Source of the DNA: Hyphomicrobiaceae bacterium
GTDB taxonomy: Bacteria > Pseudomonadota > Alphaproteobacteria > Rhizobiales > Hyphomicrobiaceae
Direction of reading: 5' to 3'
DNA length: 5,813 nt
Assembly: GCA_017353825.1 (NCBI GenBank)
Contig: JAFMSC010000290.1
Coordinates: 1-5,813, forward strand
The position numbers were made by a program, and so were the translations under genes. Each line of letters begins with the position of its first letter. Within the stretch, counting starts at the first letter, position 1. Below, one piece after another: positions 1 through 5,813 of this stretch. The notes under the pieces were generated by a model, which worked only from the letters and a program-made list of their open reading frames with translations, did no database searches and was not told where the DNA came from.

Positions 1-10
1 CCGGCTGCGG

Positions 11-44
11 GCGGGGAACCGGGACCAGCTCCCGGCTTCCCCGC
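11..44. other. Strong GC-rich hairpin near window start
   Basis: Bases 11-24 pair with 30-44 around a 5-base loop (25-29). The 14-bp stem is interrupted only by one bulged C at 36. No T-run follows on the + strand, so it is not a classical intrinsic terminator. It may be the 3' end structure of a gene before the window, or a repeated palindromic element. The pairing is seen directly; any function is inference. Confidence 0.45.
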
Positions 45-75
45 GCCATGGTGCGCTTCGGCTTCCTATTCCACC

Positions 76-91
76 TATCCACGTATCCACG
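76..91. repeat. Two tandem copies of an 8-bp direct repeat
   Basis: TATCCACG occurs twice head to tail (76-83 and 84-91), preceded by a degenerate copy at about 67-75. It lies in non-coding DNA before the first gene. It could be a pair of regulator half-sites or simple slippage. Nothing in the sequence distinguishes these. Confidence 0.4.
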
Positions 92-136
92 GATGGTCCC
101 GAGCAAGGGCGTTTTCGGGCGCACGTCGTCATATTT

Positions 137-164
137 CTGCCCTCTTATCGTGGGGCAGTTTTCT
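137..164 (+). terminator. Possible rho-independent terminator
   Basis: CTGCCC (137-142) pairs perfectly with GGGCAG (153-158) across a 10-base loop, and the stem is followed directly by TTTTCT. The stem has only 6 bp and the loop is rather large, so this is a weak to moderate candidate. The T-run places it on the + strand, so it would end transcription coming from before the window and insulate the gene at 255. Confidence 0.35.
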
Positions 165-254
165 ACATTCCGCCATCTGACGTGCAGGCCTAACCGGCAC
201 GTATGAGCCGTTGGTGCAGGGCTGCTGGGCGGGCAGCGGTAGCGGGGAAGTGCG

Positions 255-956
255 ATGGATGAGCGGGTCATTGAGCTTGTGGCGGTGGATATCCCCAGCG
301 ATGGGCCGGACGATCAAGCACGGGGCTACCGGAGGCGCGTGCGGACACGGACGTACGCGCTCGCTGGGCTCGCCATCAGCGGCTGGCTGGGGTTTTTCGT
401 GCTGGGAGCTTTCGTCCTGATCGTCAGGCCGGCCAACATGGTCGAGTTCCAGGCTGACAAGGGGGTCCGGCATCAGCCGAGCCATCAGACGAGCAGCGAG
501 GCGAGCAAAGAGGTCAGAGAGGTCAAAGGGGTCAAAGCGGCAACGCCGACGCCAACTCCTGCGCAACCCCAGGCCGGAGCGCCAGCGCCAGCACCTGGTC
601 CTGTTGTGGAGCAAAAGCGCATGGTAGGGCCGCAACCCGTGACCATCCTGACCACCTACGAGGAGCGGCGACGCGTTCAGGAGCGGGTGTTTCAGTGGGA
701 CGCGGCCGACTACGTGGACGGCAACGTGGCCGCTGCGCGCCTTGGCTACGGATACGCCGCGCGCAAAGGCTGGGCGCCTGCCGCCCTGGCGCTTGCCCTC
801 ACCTACGACCCGCATGAGCTGCAGCGCCGGGGCGTCGCGATCGCCGCCGATCCGGCCAAGGCGCGCGGCTGCTACCTCAAGGCGCGCGAGCTGATGAACG
901 CCATGGTTGCCTATTACATCTCCCGTCTCCCCCAAGGAACGGCGGAACAGTGCTGA
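255..956 (+). CDS. Membrane-anchored Sel1-like repeat protein, hypothetical
   Basis: This 233-residue protein has three visible parts. Residues 1-34 are polar and Arg-rich just before the membrane, followed by one hydrophobic segment (about 35-57). A low-complexity linker (about 60-125) is rich in Pro, Ala and Gln. The C-terminal helical domain (about 130-225) has the pattern G-N-x-A-A-A-R-L, A-A-L-A-L-A-L-T-Y-D-P and D-P-A-K-A-R-x-C-Y-x-K-A, which resembles Sel1/TPR-like repeats. The basic residues before the helix suggest the N-terminus stays in the cytoplasm and the Sel1-like part lies in the periplasm. Sel1-like domains usually mediate protein contacts; no enzymatic motif is visible. ATG 255 is chosen because GGGGAAG (244-250) sits at Shine-Dalgarno distance. 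No functional link to the downstream operon is evident, since 449 bp separate them. The open frame and composition are convincing; the family call is moderate. Confidence 0.75.
   Translation: MDERVIELVAVDIPSDGPDDQARGYRRRVRTRTYALAGLAISGWLGFFVLGAFVLIVRPANMVEFQADKGVRHQPSHQTSSEASKEVREVKGVKAATPTPTPAQPQAGAPAPAPGPVVEQKRMVGPQPVTILTTYEERRRVQERVFQWDAADYVDGNVAAARLGYGYAARKGWAPAALALALTYDPHELQRRGVAIAADPAKARGCYLKARELMNAMVAYYISRLPQGTAEQC
510..536 (+). repeat. Three in-frame 9-bp repeats within the linker
   Basis: Three codon-phased units (gaggtcaga, gaggtcaaa, ggggtcaaa) encode E-V-R, E-V-K and G-V-K, residues 86-94 of the Sel1-like protein. They lie in the variable linker just before its Pro/Ala-rich part. 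This looks like slippage in a region under weak constraint. Confidence 0.5.
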
Positions 957-1283
957 CCGCGCATTTGCCGCCGATCAACGGGCAAGCCGGTCAACGGCTA
1001 TGAGCTCTGGGCGGCTGGGATCGATGGAATCTCTCAAATTGGAAGAGGCGGTGCTGCTCGAAGTGTTCCACGCCTAACCTTCAAGCGCGTCGGCGACATC
1101 TTCGTCAGTTTCGCTTTGCCCAAGCTCATGGCTCGTGCTGACGCACGCCAACCGGCGCTTCTTGGTCAGCAGACCTACACCAAGCCTCGTGCTGCGCTGC
1201 TTGTGCCCGGGTTGGGCATCGGGCTGGCGAACCGGCGCTGCCATCCCGTAAAGCCCGTGGCAAACGACCGGCGCCAAACCGAG
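957..1283. other. Intergenic stretch without a recognisable gene
   Basis: No convincing gene is seen here. The frame of the preceding protein stays open after its TGA for 118 codons (to the TGA at 1308-1310), but there is no well-placed start or family motif. Its third-position GC is patchy, low around 1000-1080 and higher around 1080-1130, which could fit a decayed gene tail. ACCGGCGC occurs three times (1151-1158, 1231-1238, 1267-1274). I see no tRNA, IS end or clear terminator. Confidence 0.4.
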
Positions 1284-1312
1284 CATGCCGGCATGGCATA
1301 TCAGAGTTGACA
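1284..1312 (+). promoter_or_regulatory. Candidate operator palindrome plus -35-like box
   Basis: CATGCCGGCATG (1284-1295) is a perfect 12-bp palindrome, and GGCAT is repeated again directly after it. TTGACA (1307-1312), an exact match to the sigma-70-type -35 consensus, follows 11 bp later. No good -10 hexamer is seen 16-18 bp downstream, although -10 boxes are poorly conserved in GC-rich alphaproteobacteria. The position, about 95-120 bp before the first amidohydrolase start, suits a repressor or activator site for the cassette. The palindrome and box are seen; the role is inferred. Confidence 0.3.
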
Positions 1313-1369
1313 GTGACGGCGCGGTTTGGCGGCGGCAGCCCTTGGCGTCCCCGCCGATTTCTGCAAATT

Positions 1370-1384
1370 GTTGATGTGCTCAAC
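1370..1384. promoter_or_regulatory. Short inverted repeat just before the amidohydrolase start
   Basis: GTTGA (1370-1374) and TCAAC (1380-1384) form an inverted repeat with a 5-base spacer, centred about 29 bp before the chosen ATG at 1406. It could be a small operator or a leader hairpin. The arms are short enough to arise by chance. Confidence 0.2.
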
Positions 1385-1405
1385 GAGTGTCGGCGGACTC
1401 ATCAC

Positions 1406-2515
1406 ATGCAGGCTTCTCTTGCGGGCGCCATCGACTGCGACCTGCATCCGCCGCTGCCGGGCGTGACGGGGCTGCTGCCCCACCTCAGCGCCTACTGGCG
1501 CGACCAGATCACCAACCGGTACATCGACAAGCTGCCGTTCCAGCTGTCGAGCTACCCGGCAACTTCGCCCCTGTCGGCGCGGCCAGACTGGCGCCCGGCG
1601 CCGGGGCAGAAGGCGGGGCCTGAGCCGATCCGCACCCACGTGCTCGACCGATGGGGGCTCGGGCTTGCCATCTTGAACCCGTTGCACGGCGCGGTGGCGC
1701 TCTTCAACAACGACATGGCGGCGGCCTTGTGCTCGGCCGTCAACGACTGGGTGGCCAAGGAACTGTTGGACGCCGAACCGCGTCTGCGCGCCTCCATCCT
1801 CCTGCCCGTCCACGACGTGGAGCTGTCGCTGCGTGAGATCGAGCGTTTGGCGCCCGACCGGCGCTTCGTGCAGGCTCTGTTCCTGGCCATGGGCGAGGCG
1901 CCGCTGGGCCGGCGCGTCAACTGGCCGCTGTTCGCCGCCTGCCAGAAGCATGGGCTGGCGGTGGGCATCCACGCCGGCAGCACCTATCGGCACGCGCCCA
2001 CCTACGCCGGCTGGCCGTCCTACCGCGTCGAGGACTACGTGGCCCAGTCGGGTGCGTTCGAAACGCAGCTCCTGAGCCTGATCGCGGAGGGTGTGTTCCA
2101 GACGTATCCCAAGCTGAAGGTGGTGCTGATGGAATCGGGCCTGACCTGGCTGCCGCATTTTCTGTGGCGCACCGGCAAGACCTGGCGCGGCACGCGCCCC
2201 GAGGTGCCGTGGGTCGACCGGGCACCGGCCGAGATCGTGCGCGAGAACGTGCGCTTCACGCTGCAGCCGGTCGATGCGCCGAGAGGCGAGCCCGAGGTGC
2301 TGGCGCGCGTGATGGAGCACCTGGGCTCCGACAACCTCATTCTCTTCTCCACGGACTACCCGCACTGGCAGTTCGACGGCGAGGAGGTCTTGCCGGCCGG
2401 GCTTGGAAGGACCACCATCAAGAAAATGCTGGTTGAGAATGCGCTCGACACCTATCTGCGCCTCCGGGAAGGGGCGGCGGGCGAGAGGGCGCTGAGCGAG
2501 GAGACGGTCCCATGA
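1406..2515 (+). CDS. Amidohydrolase family protein (amidohydrolase_2), first paralogue
   Basis: This 369-residue cytosolic protein belongs to the COG2159/amidohydrolase_2 TIM-barrel family, which contains metal-dependent hydrolases and non-oxidative decarboxylases such as ACMSD and gamma-resorcylate decarboxylase. Expected metal-site residues are D12-x-H14 at the end of strand 1, H189 in GIHAG, and D317 in FSTDYPHW (with H320). At the position where ACMSD has a catalytic His, the motif PKLKVVLMESG gives E243. There is no signal peptide or membrane segment. I chose ATG 1406 over earlier in-frame GTG/TTG codons because it puts the DCDLH motif near the N-terminus and gives almost the same length as the downstream paralogue. 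The added upstream residues look non-homologous, and TTG 1307 lies inside the TTGACA box. The ribosome-binding site is weak (GGCGGA-like, 1392-1397). The stop overlaps the next start by ATGA. Substrate unknown: it may be a hydrolase or a decarboxylase of a ring-derived acid. Confidence 0.88.
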   Translation: MQASLAGAIDCDLHPPLPGVTGLLPHLSAYWRDQITNRYIDKLPFQLSSYPATSPLSARPDWRPAPGQKAGPEPIRTHVLDRWGLGLAILNPLHGAVALFNNDMAAALCSAVNDWVAKELLDAEPRLRASILLPVHDVELSLREIERLAPDRRFVQALFLAMGEAPLGRRVNWPLFAACQKHGLAVGIHAGSTYRHAPTYAGWPSYRVEDYVAQSGAFETQLLSLIAEGVFQTYPKLKVVLMESGLTWLPHFLWRTGKTWRGTRPEVPWVDRAPAEIVRENVRFTLQPVDAPRGEPEVLARVMEHLGSDNLILFSTDYPHWQFDGEEVLPAGLGRTTIKKMLVENALDTYLRLREGAAGERALSEETVP

Positions 2516-3615
2516 ACGTGCCGGTCCGGCAGCCAGTGGCGGGGCAGAGGCTGATGGTGGTGGACTGCGACATCCACCCTGCCTACGCCACGCCCACGGC
2601 GCTCTACGAGTTCCTGCCGCAGCGCTGGCGCGACCACTGGTCCACGTTCGGCACCTTCTTCCGGCCTCCGCTGATCGGCCAGCTGCCGTTCCCGCGGATG
2701 ATGGCCGGCGGGATGCGCATTGACTCGTTCCCCGACAACGGCAGCCCGCCCGGCGCCGATCTCGACCTGATGCGGCGTCAGCTCCTCGATGCCTGTGGCG
2801 TGGAGGTGGGCATGCTGATCGCGCTCTCCCGCGGCGGCATGGAGGAGCGCAACCTCGATTTCGCGGCGGCACTGTCGGCGGCGGCCAACGACTGGCAACT
2901 CCACGCGTGGTGCGAGCCCGAGCCGCGACTGCGCGCAGCCATCGTGGTGCCGCAGGAGCATACCGAGCACGCCGTGGCCGAGATCGAGCGCCGCTCGGAC
3001 AACGCGTCATTCGTGCAGGTGCTGATGTCGCCGCGCACGGCGGACCCGTTGGGCAACCGCCGCTACTGGCCTATCTACGCGGCGGCAGAGGCCCATAACA
3101 AGCCGGTTGCGCTGCATGTCGCGGGCTTCTCGGGCGGCCATTCCTCCACGCCCACGGGCTGGCCCACCTACTACCTGCAGGAGCACTACGCCCAGGCCAC
3201 CGGCATGCAGAGTACGCTTGCAAGCTTGGTGTTCGAGGGCGTGTTTGAGCGCTTCCCCAAGCTCAAGGTGGTGCTGATCGAGGGCGGCTTCGCCTGGGCG
3301 CCGGCCCTTTGCTGGCGCATGGACAAGGCCTGGGAGCGCATGCGGGCGGAGGTGCCGCACCTGAAGCGGCCGCCGTCGGAGTACGTGCGCGAGCACGTGT
3401 GGTTCACCACCCAGCCCATCGACGAGCCGGACCAACCGGAGCACCTCGTTGACATCATCAAGTGGATCGGCTGGGACAAGATCATGTTCTCCACCGACTA
3501 CCCGCATTGGGACTTCGACGATCCCGCCCAGGTCTTCGCCAAGCTCAAGCTGACAGGCAAGGAGAAGGCCGCCCTGTTTAGGGAGAACGCGCGCGCGGTG
3601 TACGGACTACCATGA
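2512..3615 (+). CDS. Amidohydrolase family protein (amidohydrolase_2), second paralogue
   Basis: This 367-residue protein is clearly homologous to the preceding gene product. Shared blocks include D-C-D-x-H-P, A-x-N-D-W, E-P-R-L-R-A, FVQ, PKLKVVL-x-E-x-G, the VREHVWFTTQPID region, and FSTDYPHW-x-F-D. Predicted metal-site residues are D20-x-H22, H202 (ALHVAG) and D329; H332 follows in the same STDYPH motif. E257 replaces the usual catalytic His. The two paralogues differ most in the N-terminal third (about residues 30-110), where this one has a longer segment including MRRQLLDACGVEVGMLIALS. That suggests distinct substrates or an obligate hetero-oligomer. A good ribosome-binding site, GAGGAG (2498-2503), lies 8 bases before ATG 2512. 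Both ends overlap neighbours by ATGA, so it is the middle gene of a coupled operon. It has no signal peptide and is presumably cytosolic. The family is sure; the reaction is unknown. Confidence 0.92.
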   Translation: MNVPVRQPVAGQRLMVVDCDIHPAYATPTALYEFLPQRWRDHWSTFGTFFRPPLIGQLPFPRMMAGGMRIDSFPDNGSPPGADLDLMRRQLLDACGVEVGMLIALSRGGMEERNLDFAAALSAAANDWQLHAWCEPEPRLRAAIVVPQEHTEHAVAEIERRSDNASFVQVLMSPRTADPLGNRRYWPIYAAAEAHNKPVALHVAGFSGGHSSTPTGWPTYYLQEHYAQATGMQSTLASLVFEGVFERFPKLKVVLIEGGFAWAPALCWRMDKAWERMRAEVPHLKRPPSEYVREHVWFTTQPIDEPDQPEHLVDIIKWIGWDKIMFSTDYPHWDFDDPAQVFAKLKLTGKEKAALFRENARAVYGLP

Positions 3616-4025
3616 GCCGGCGGGTCCTAGCCAAGGTGAGCGAGGTAAAGCCAGGCGCTCCCAAGATCGTCACCGCGATGGGGCGCCAGATCGGCCTGTT
3701 CAACGTTGGCGGGGAGTATTTCGCGCTCGCCAACCGCTGCCCGCACATGGGCGCGGAGCTGTGCAAGGGCTGGATCGTCGGCCTGGTGCAATCGGACGCG
3801 CCCGGCGAGTATCGCGTGACGCGGCCCGGCGAGTTCCTGCGCTGCCCCTGGCACGGATGGGAGTTCGACATCAAGACCGGCCAATCCTGGTGCGACCCCA
3901 AGTCGGTGAAGGCCCGCAACTTCAAGGTGCAGGTGGAACCCGGCTCTGAGCTGGTCAAGGGGCCCTATGTCGCCGAAACCTTCCCGGTCACGGTGGAGGA
4001 GGACTATCTCGTCATCGACCTCTAG
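3612..4025 (+). CDS. Small Rieske [2Fe-2S] protein
   Basis: This 137-residue soluble protein carries both Rieske cluster motifs: C43-P-H45 (in NRCPHMG) and C78-P-W-H81 (in LRCPWHGWEFD). Two Cys and two His thus bind a [2Fe-2S] centre. Its length suits a Rieske ferredoxin or a stand-alone electron-transfer subunit, not an oxygenase alpha subunit, which would be about three times longer with a mononuclear iron site. The spacer between H45 and C78 is 32 residues, against about 15-17 in the classical motif; the insert covers roughly KGWIVGLVQSDAPGEYRVTR. No membrane segment or Tat signal is present. ATG 3612 overlaps the upstream stop (ATGA) and has no clear ribosome-binding site of its own, so translation probably relies on coupling. 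Its partner is presumably one or both amidohydrolases or an enzyme encoded elsewhere. No oxygenase or reductase is present here. Confidence 0.93.
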   Translation: MSRRVLAKVSEVKPGAPKIVTAMGRQIGLFNVGGEYFALANRCPHMGAELCKGWIVGLVQSDAPGEYRVTRPGEFLRCPWHGWEFDIKTGQSWCDPKSVKARNFKVQVEPGSELVKGPYVAETFPVTVEEDYLVIDL

Positions 4026-4032
4026 CCGCTGT

Positions 4033-4068
4033 CCCGCCGTCAAATGCGGGTGCGCTCGGCCACCGAGC
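4033..4068 (+). terminator. Weak hairpins after the Rieske gene
   Basis: Two small stems follow the stop: CCCGC (4033-4037) with GCGGG (4046-4050), and GCTCGG (4054-4059) with CCGAGC (4063-4068) around a 3-base loop. No T-run follows either. They may mark the 3' end of the amidohydrolase-Rieske transcript, but they are not a convincing intrinsic terminator. Confidence 0.2.
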
Positions 4069-4128
4069 AAGCGTCTCACCCGGACTTGAGCGCGCTCTCA
4101 GCCTCCGGGGTTGGCGGCAGCGAACTTG

Positions 4129-4148
4129 GCCCACCGGAAGCCCACCGG
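4129..4148. repeat. Pair of 9-bp direct repeats
   Basis: GCCCACCGG occurs at 4129-4137 and 4140-4148, an 11-bp spacing that is about one helical turn. It lies in non-coding DNA between the Rieske gene and ccdA. It could be paired binding sites or chance in GC-rich DNA. Confidence 0.3.
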
Positions 4149-4214
4149 CGGTGTGGCTTGCCCTTACCGTGCGCGCGCCCTATGTCAGTCGGCACCGCCA
4201 CCCCGGCCACGGGA

Positions 4215-4256
4215 AAGTCCCAAAGCCCAAGTCCCAAAGCCCAAGTCCCAAAGCTC
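4215..4256. repeat. Three tandem copies of a 14-bp repeat
   Basis: The unit AAGTCCCAAAGCCC occurs exactly at 4215-4228 and 4229-4242, and with one change (C to T at 4255) at 4243-4256. The 14-bp period is not a multiple of three and its A-rich composition differs from the surroundings. This argues that it is untranslated and that ccdA begins after it. It ends 13 bp before the ccdA start, so it sits where leader and ribosome-binding signals would normally be. A variable-number repeat or leader element is possible. Confidence 0.75.
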
Positions 4257-4269
4257 ACCTCTCCAGGAC

Positions 4270-5067
4270 ATGCTGACACAGATCTACATCCACTTCTTCG
4301 TCGCGCTGGCCGGGCTCGTGAGCTTCCTGTCGCCGTGCGTGCTGCCGCTGGTGCCGCCCTACCTCACCTACCTGGGCGGCACGACCCTCGACCAGCTCTC
4401 CGGCCGCGAGCAGATCGACGCTCGGCTGTGGCGGCGGGTGGTGCTGGCGGCGGTGTTCTTCGTCCTCGGGTTCACCACGGTGTTCGTGGGTTTCGGGGCC
4501 GGTGCATCCGTGCTGGGCCAATGGATCCAGGCGCACAAGAGCGAGCTGGCGGTGCTGGCGGGCATCGTCATCGTGCTGTTTGGCCTGCACTTCCTTGGGC
4601 TCCTGCGCGTGCCGCTGCTCTACCGCGAGGCGCGTTTCCACACCGACAGCGCGGGTGCCGGTCTGGCGGGCGCCTACGTCATGGGGCTGGCGTTCGCCTT
4701 CGGCTGGACGCCATGCATCGGGCCGGTGCTGGCGACCGTGCTCACCCTGGCCGCCAACGAGGCAAGCCTCGGCGCTGGCGTGCGGCTGCTCTTCGTCTAT
4801 TCGCTCGGGCTCGGCATTCCCTTCGTTCTGGCCGCGGTGGCGATCGGGCCGTTCCTCGGGTTCCTCAAGCGCTTTCGCCGCCACCTGGGCCGTGTTGAGA
4901 AGGCGATGGGCCTGCTGTTGGTGGCGGCAGGCATCCTGATGCTAACGGGCTTGCTCAATACCTTCGGCACTTGGATGCTCGACAACATGCCTGGGCTCGG
5001 CCGGGTCGAGGAGCTCTTTACGCCCGAGGAACTGCGGGAAAAGATCCTGCAGGAAGGCGTGAAATGA
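4270..5067 (+). CDS. ccdA: CcdA-family cytochrome c biogenesis / thiol-disulfide transmembrane protein
   Basis: This 265-residue inner-membrane protein carries electrons from cytosolic thioredoxin across the membrane to periplasmic thiol proteins, classically for apocytochrome c maturation. The two hallmark Cys sites are C23 in LSPCVLPLVPPY (helix 1) and C149 in FGWTPCIGPVL (helix 4). Hydrophobic segments lie at about 8-35, 57-82, 93-112, 131-160, 170-197 and 212-230, matching the six-helix CcdA plan. Length is typical. A polar tail (about 238-265) ends the protein. ATG 4270 is the only sensible start: helix 1 follows at once, and the upstream frame runs through a non-coding repeat. The AGGA at 4265-4268 is too close for an ideal ribosome-binding site, so initiation may be weak. 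The stop overlaps thiD by ATGA. No cytochrome or thioredoxin-like partner is in the window, so the target pathway (cytochrome c or another periplasmic protein) is not fixed. Confidence 0.92.
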   Translation: MLTQIYIHFFVALAGLVSFLSPCVLPLVPPYLTYLGGTTLDQLSGREQIDARLWRRVVLAAVFFVLGFTTVFVGFGAGASVLGQWIQAHKSELAVLAGIVIVLFGLHFLGLLRVPLLYREARFHTDSAGAGLAGAYVMGLAFAFGWTPCIGPVLATVLTLAANEASLGAGVRLLFVYSLGLGIPFVLAAVAIGPFLGFLKRFRRHLGRVEKAMGLLLVAAGILMLTGLLNTFGTWMLDNMPGLGRVEELFTPEELREKILQEGVK

Positions 5068-5813
5068 CCGATGCTGCGCCATCGGGTCGGCCTGGGCCGT
5101 CCCCGACCCCGATTGCGCTCACCATCGCCGGCTCGGACAGCTCCGGCGGTGCCGGCATCCAGGCCGACCTCAAGACATTCTGCGCGTTTGGCGTGTACGG
5201 CGCCAGCGTCGTGACCGCGCTTACCGCCCAGAACACGCGCGGCGTGCAGGGAGTTGAGAGGGTGCGCGCGACGTTCCTCGCCGCGCAGCTCGAGTCGGTG
5301 CTGTCGGATCTCGATGTGCGTGCCATCAAGACGGGGATGCTGGCCGACGCCGCCATCGTGGAGACGGTGGCGCGCCGGCTGCGGGCGCTGCCCGAGGTTC
5401 CGCTGGTCGTTGACCCGGTGATGGTCGCCACCAGCGGCGACGTGCTCATCGCGCCGGACGCCATCGGCGCCATCAGGAGCGCGCTGGCGCCGCTCGCCAC
5501 ACTGATGACGCCCAACCTGGAGGAGGCAGCCTTGCTGCTGGGCACGGGCAAGGCCCAGGGCGGCGCCGAAATGCGCGACCAGGCCCGTGCCCTCTTGGCG
5601 CTGGGCTGTCGCGCCGTGCTGGTCAAGGGGGGCCACGGCATTGGCGCCGACGCGGTGGACGTGCTGGCCCACGCGGCGGGCTCAGAGACGTTCGCCAGCC
5701 CCCGCATCGACACGCCGCACAGCCACGGCACGGGCTGCACGCTGTCAGCGGCCATCACCGCGCTCATCGCGCAGGGCGTTCCGCTCGCCGACGCCGTGCG
5801 CCGCGCAAAGGCG
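5064..5813 (+). CDS. thiD: Hydroxymethylpyrimidine/phosphomethylpyrimidine kinase, 3' truncated by window end
   Basis: ThiD phosphorylates HMP and then HMP-P to HMP-PP, the pyrimidine half of thiamine, in the cytosol. The 250 residues present show ribokinase-fold ThiD motifs in order: AGSDSSGGAGIQADLKTF (residues 22-39), KTGMLAD, VVDPVMVATSGD (115-126), TPNLEEA (149-155), VKGGHG (K188) and the anion-hole motif HGTGCT (221-226, with C225). In E. coli-type enzymes the VMxAKSGD motif has Lys where this protein has T123. The frame is still open at the last base; the family is usually about 265-270 residues, so perhaps 15-25 residues lie outside. AGGAAGG (5051-5057) is an excellent ribosome-binding site 6 bases before ATG 5064, and the start overlaps the ccdA stop (ATGA). 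A Pro-rich stretch (residues 6-16) precedes the conserved fold. No TPP riboswitch is apparent upstream, and thiD seems driven from the ccdA promoter. Confidence 0.95.
   Translation, partial: MTDAAPSGRPGPSPTPIALTIAGSDSSGGAGIQADLKTFCAFGVYGASVVTALTAQNTRGVQGVERVRATFLAAQLESVLSDLDVRAIKTGMLADAAIVETVARRLRALPEVPLVVDPVMVATSGDVLIAPDAIGAIRSALAPLATLMTPNLEEAALLLGTGKAQGGAEMRDQARALLALGCRAVLVKGGHGIGADAVDVLAHAAGSETFASPRIDTPHSHGTGCTLSAAITALIAQGVPLADAVRRAKA

Overview
This is a GC-rich window with every recognisable gene on the + strand and strong G/C third-position bias. The protein families and their wording (a membrane-anchored Sel1-like protein, COG2159-type amidohydrolases, a CcdA with an SPCVLPLVPPY motif, and ThiD) point to an alphaproteobacterium, probably Hyphomicrobiales or a relative. 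That placement is inferred from familiarity with these families, not from a search.

Layout. Positions 1-254 hold no gene. They contain a strong GC hairpin (11-44), a small 8-bp direct repeat and a possible intrinsic terminator (137-164) that could end a gene lying before the window. A 233-residue protein follows (255-956), with an N-terminal membrane anchor, a Pro/Ala-rich linker and a Sel1-like helical C-terminus. Positions 957-1405 are a gene-poor gap with a perfect 12-bp palindrome and a TTGACA box close before the next gene.

The core of the window is a three-gene cassette (1406-4025): two paralogous amidohydrolase_2-family metal hydrolases/decarboxylases of nearly equal length (369 and 367 residues) and a small Rieske [2Fe-2S] protein. 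Both junctions are 4-base ATGA stop/start overlaps, so the three are very likely co-transcribed and translationally coupled. The set looks catabolic: two related cytosolic metal enzymes with a soluble iron-sulfur electron carrier or redox subunit. No oxygenase, reductase, transporter or regulator is visible in the window, so the substrate cannot be named.

A 244-bp gap (4026-4269) carries weak hairpins after the Rieske gene and three tandem copies of a 14-bp repeat immediately before the next gene. A second coupled pair follows: ccdA (4270-5067), a six-helix thiol-disulfide electron transporter, overlapping by ATGA with thiD (5064 onward), the HMP/HMP-P kinase of thiamine synthesis. thiD runs off the window end, probably missing only about 15-25 residues.

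The most notable items are the paired amidohydrolase-Rieske operon, the Glu that both paralogues carry where ACMSD-like enzymes have a catalytic His, the unusually long spacer between the two Rieske cluster motifs, and the 14-bp repeat array against the ccdA start.
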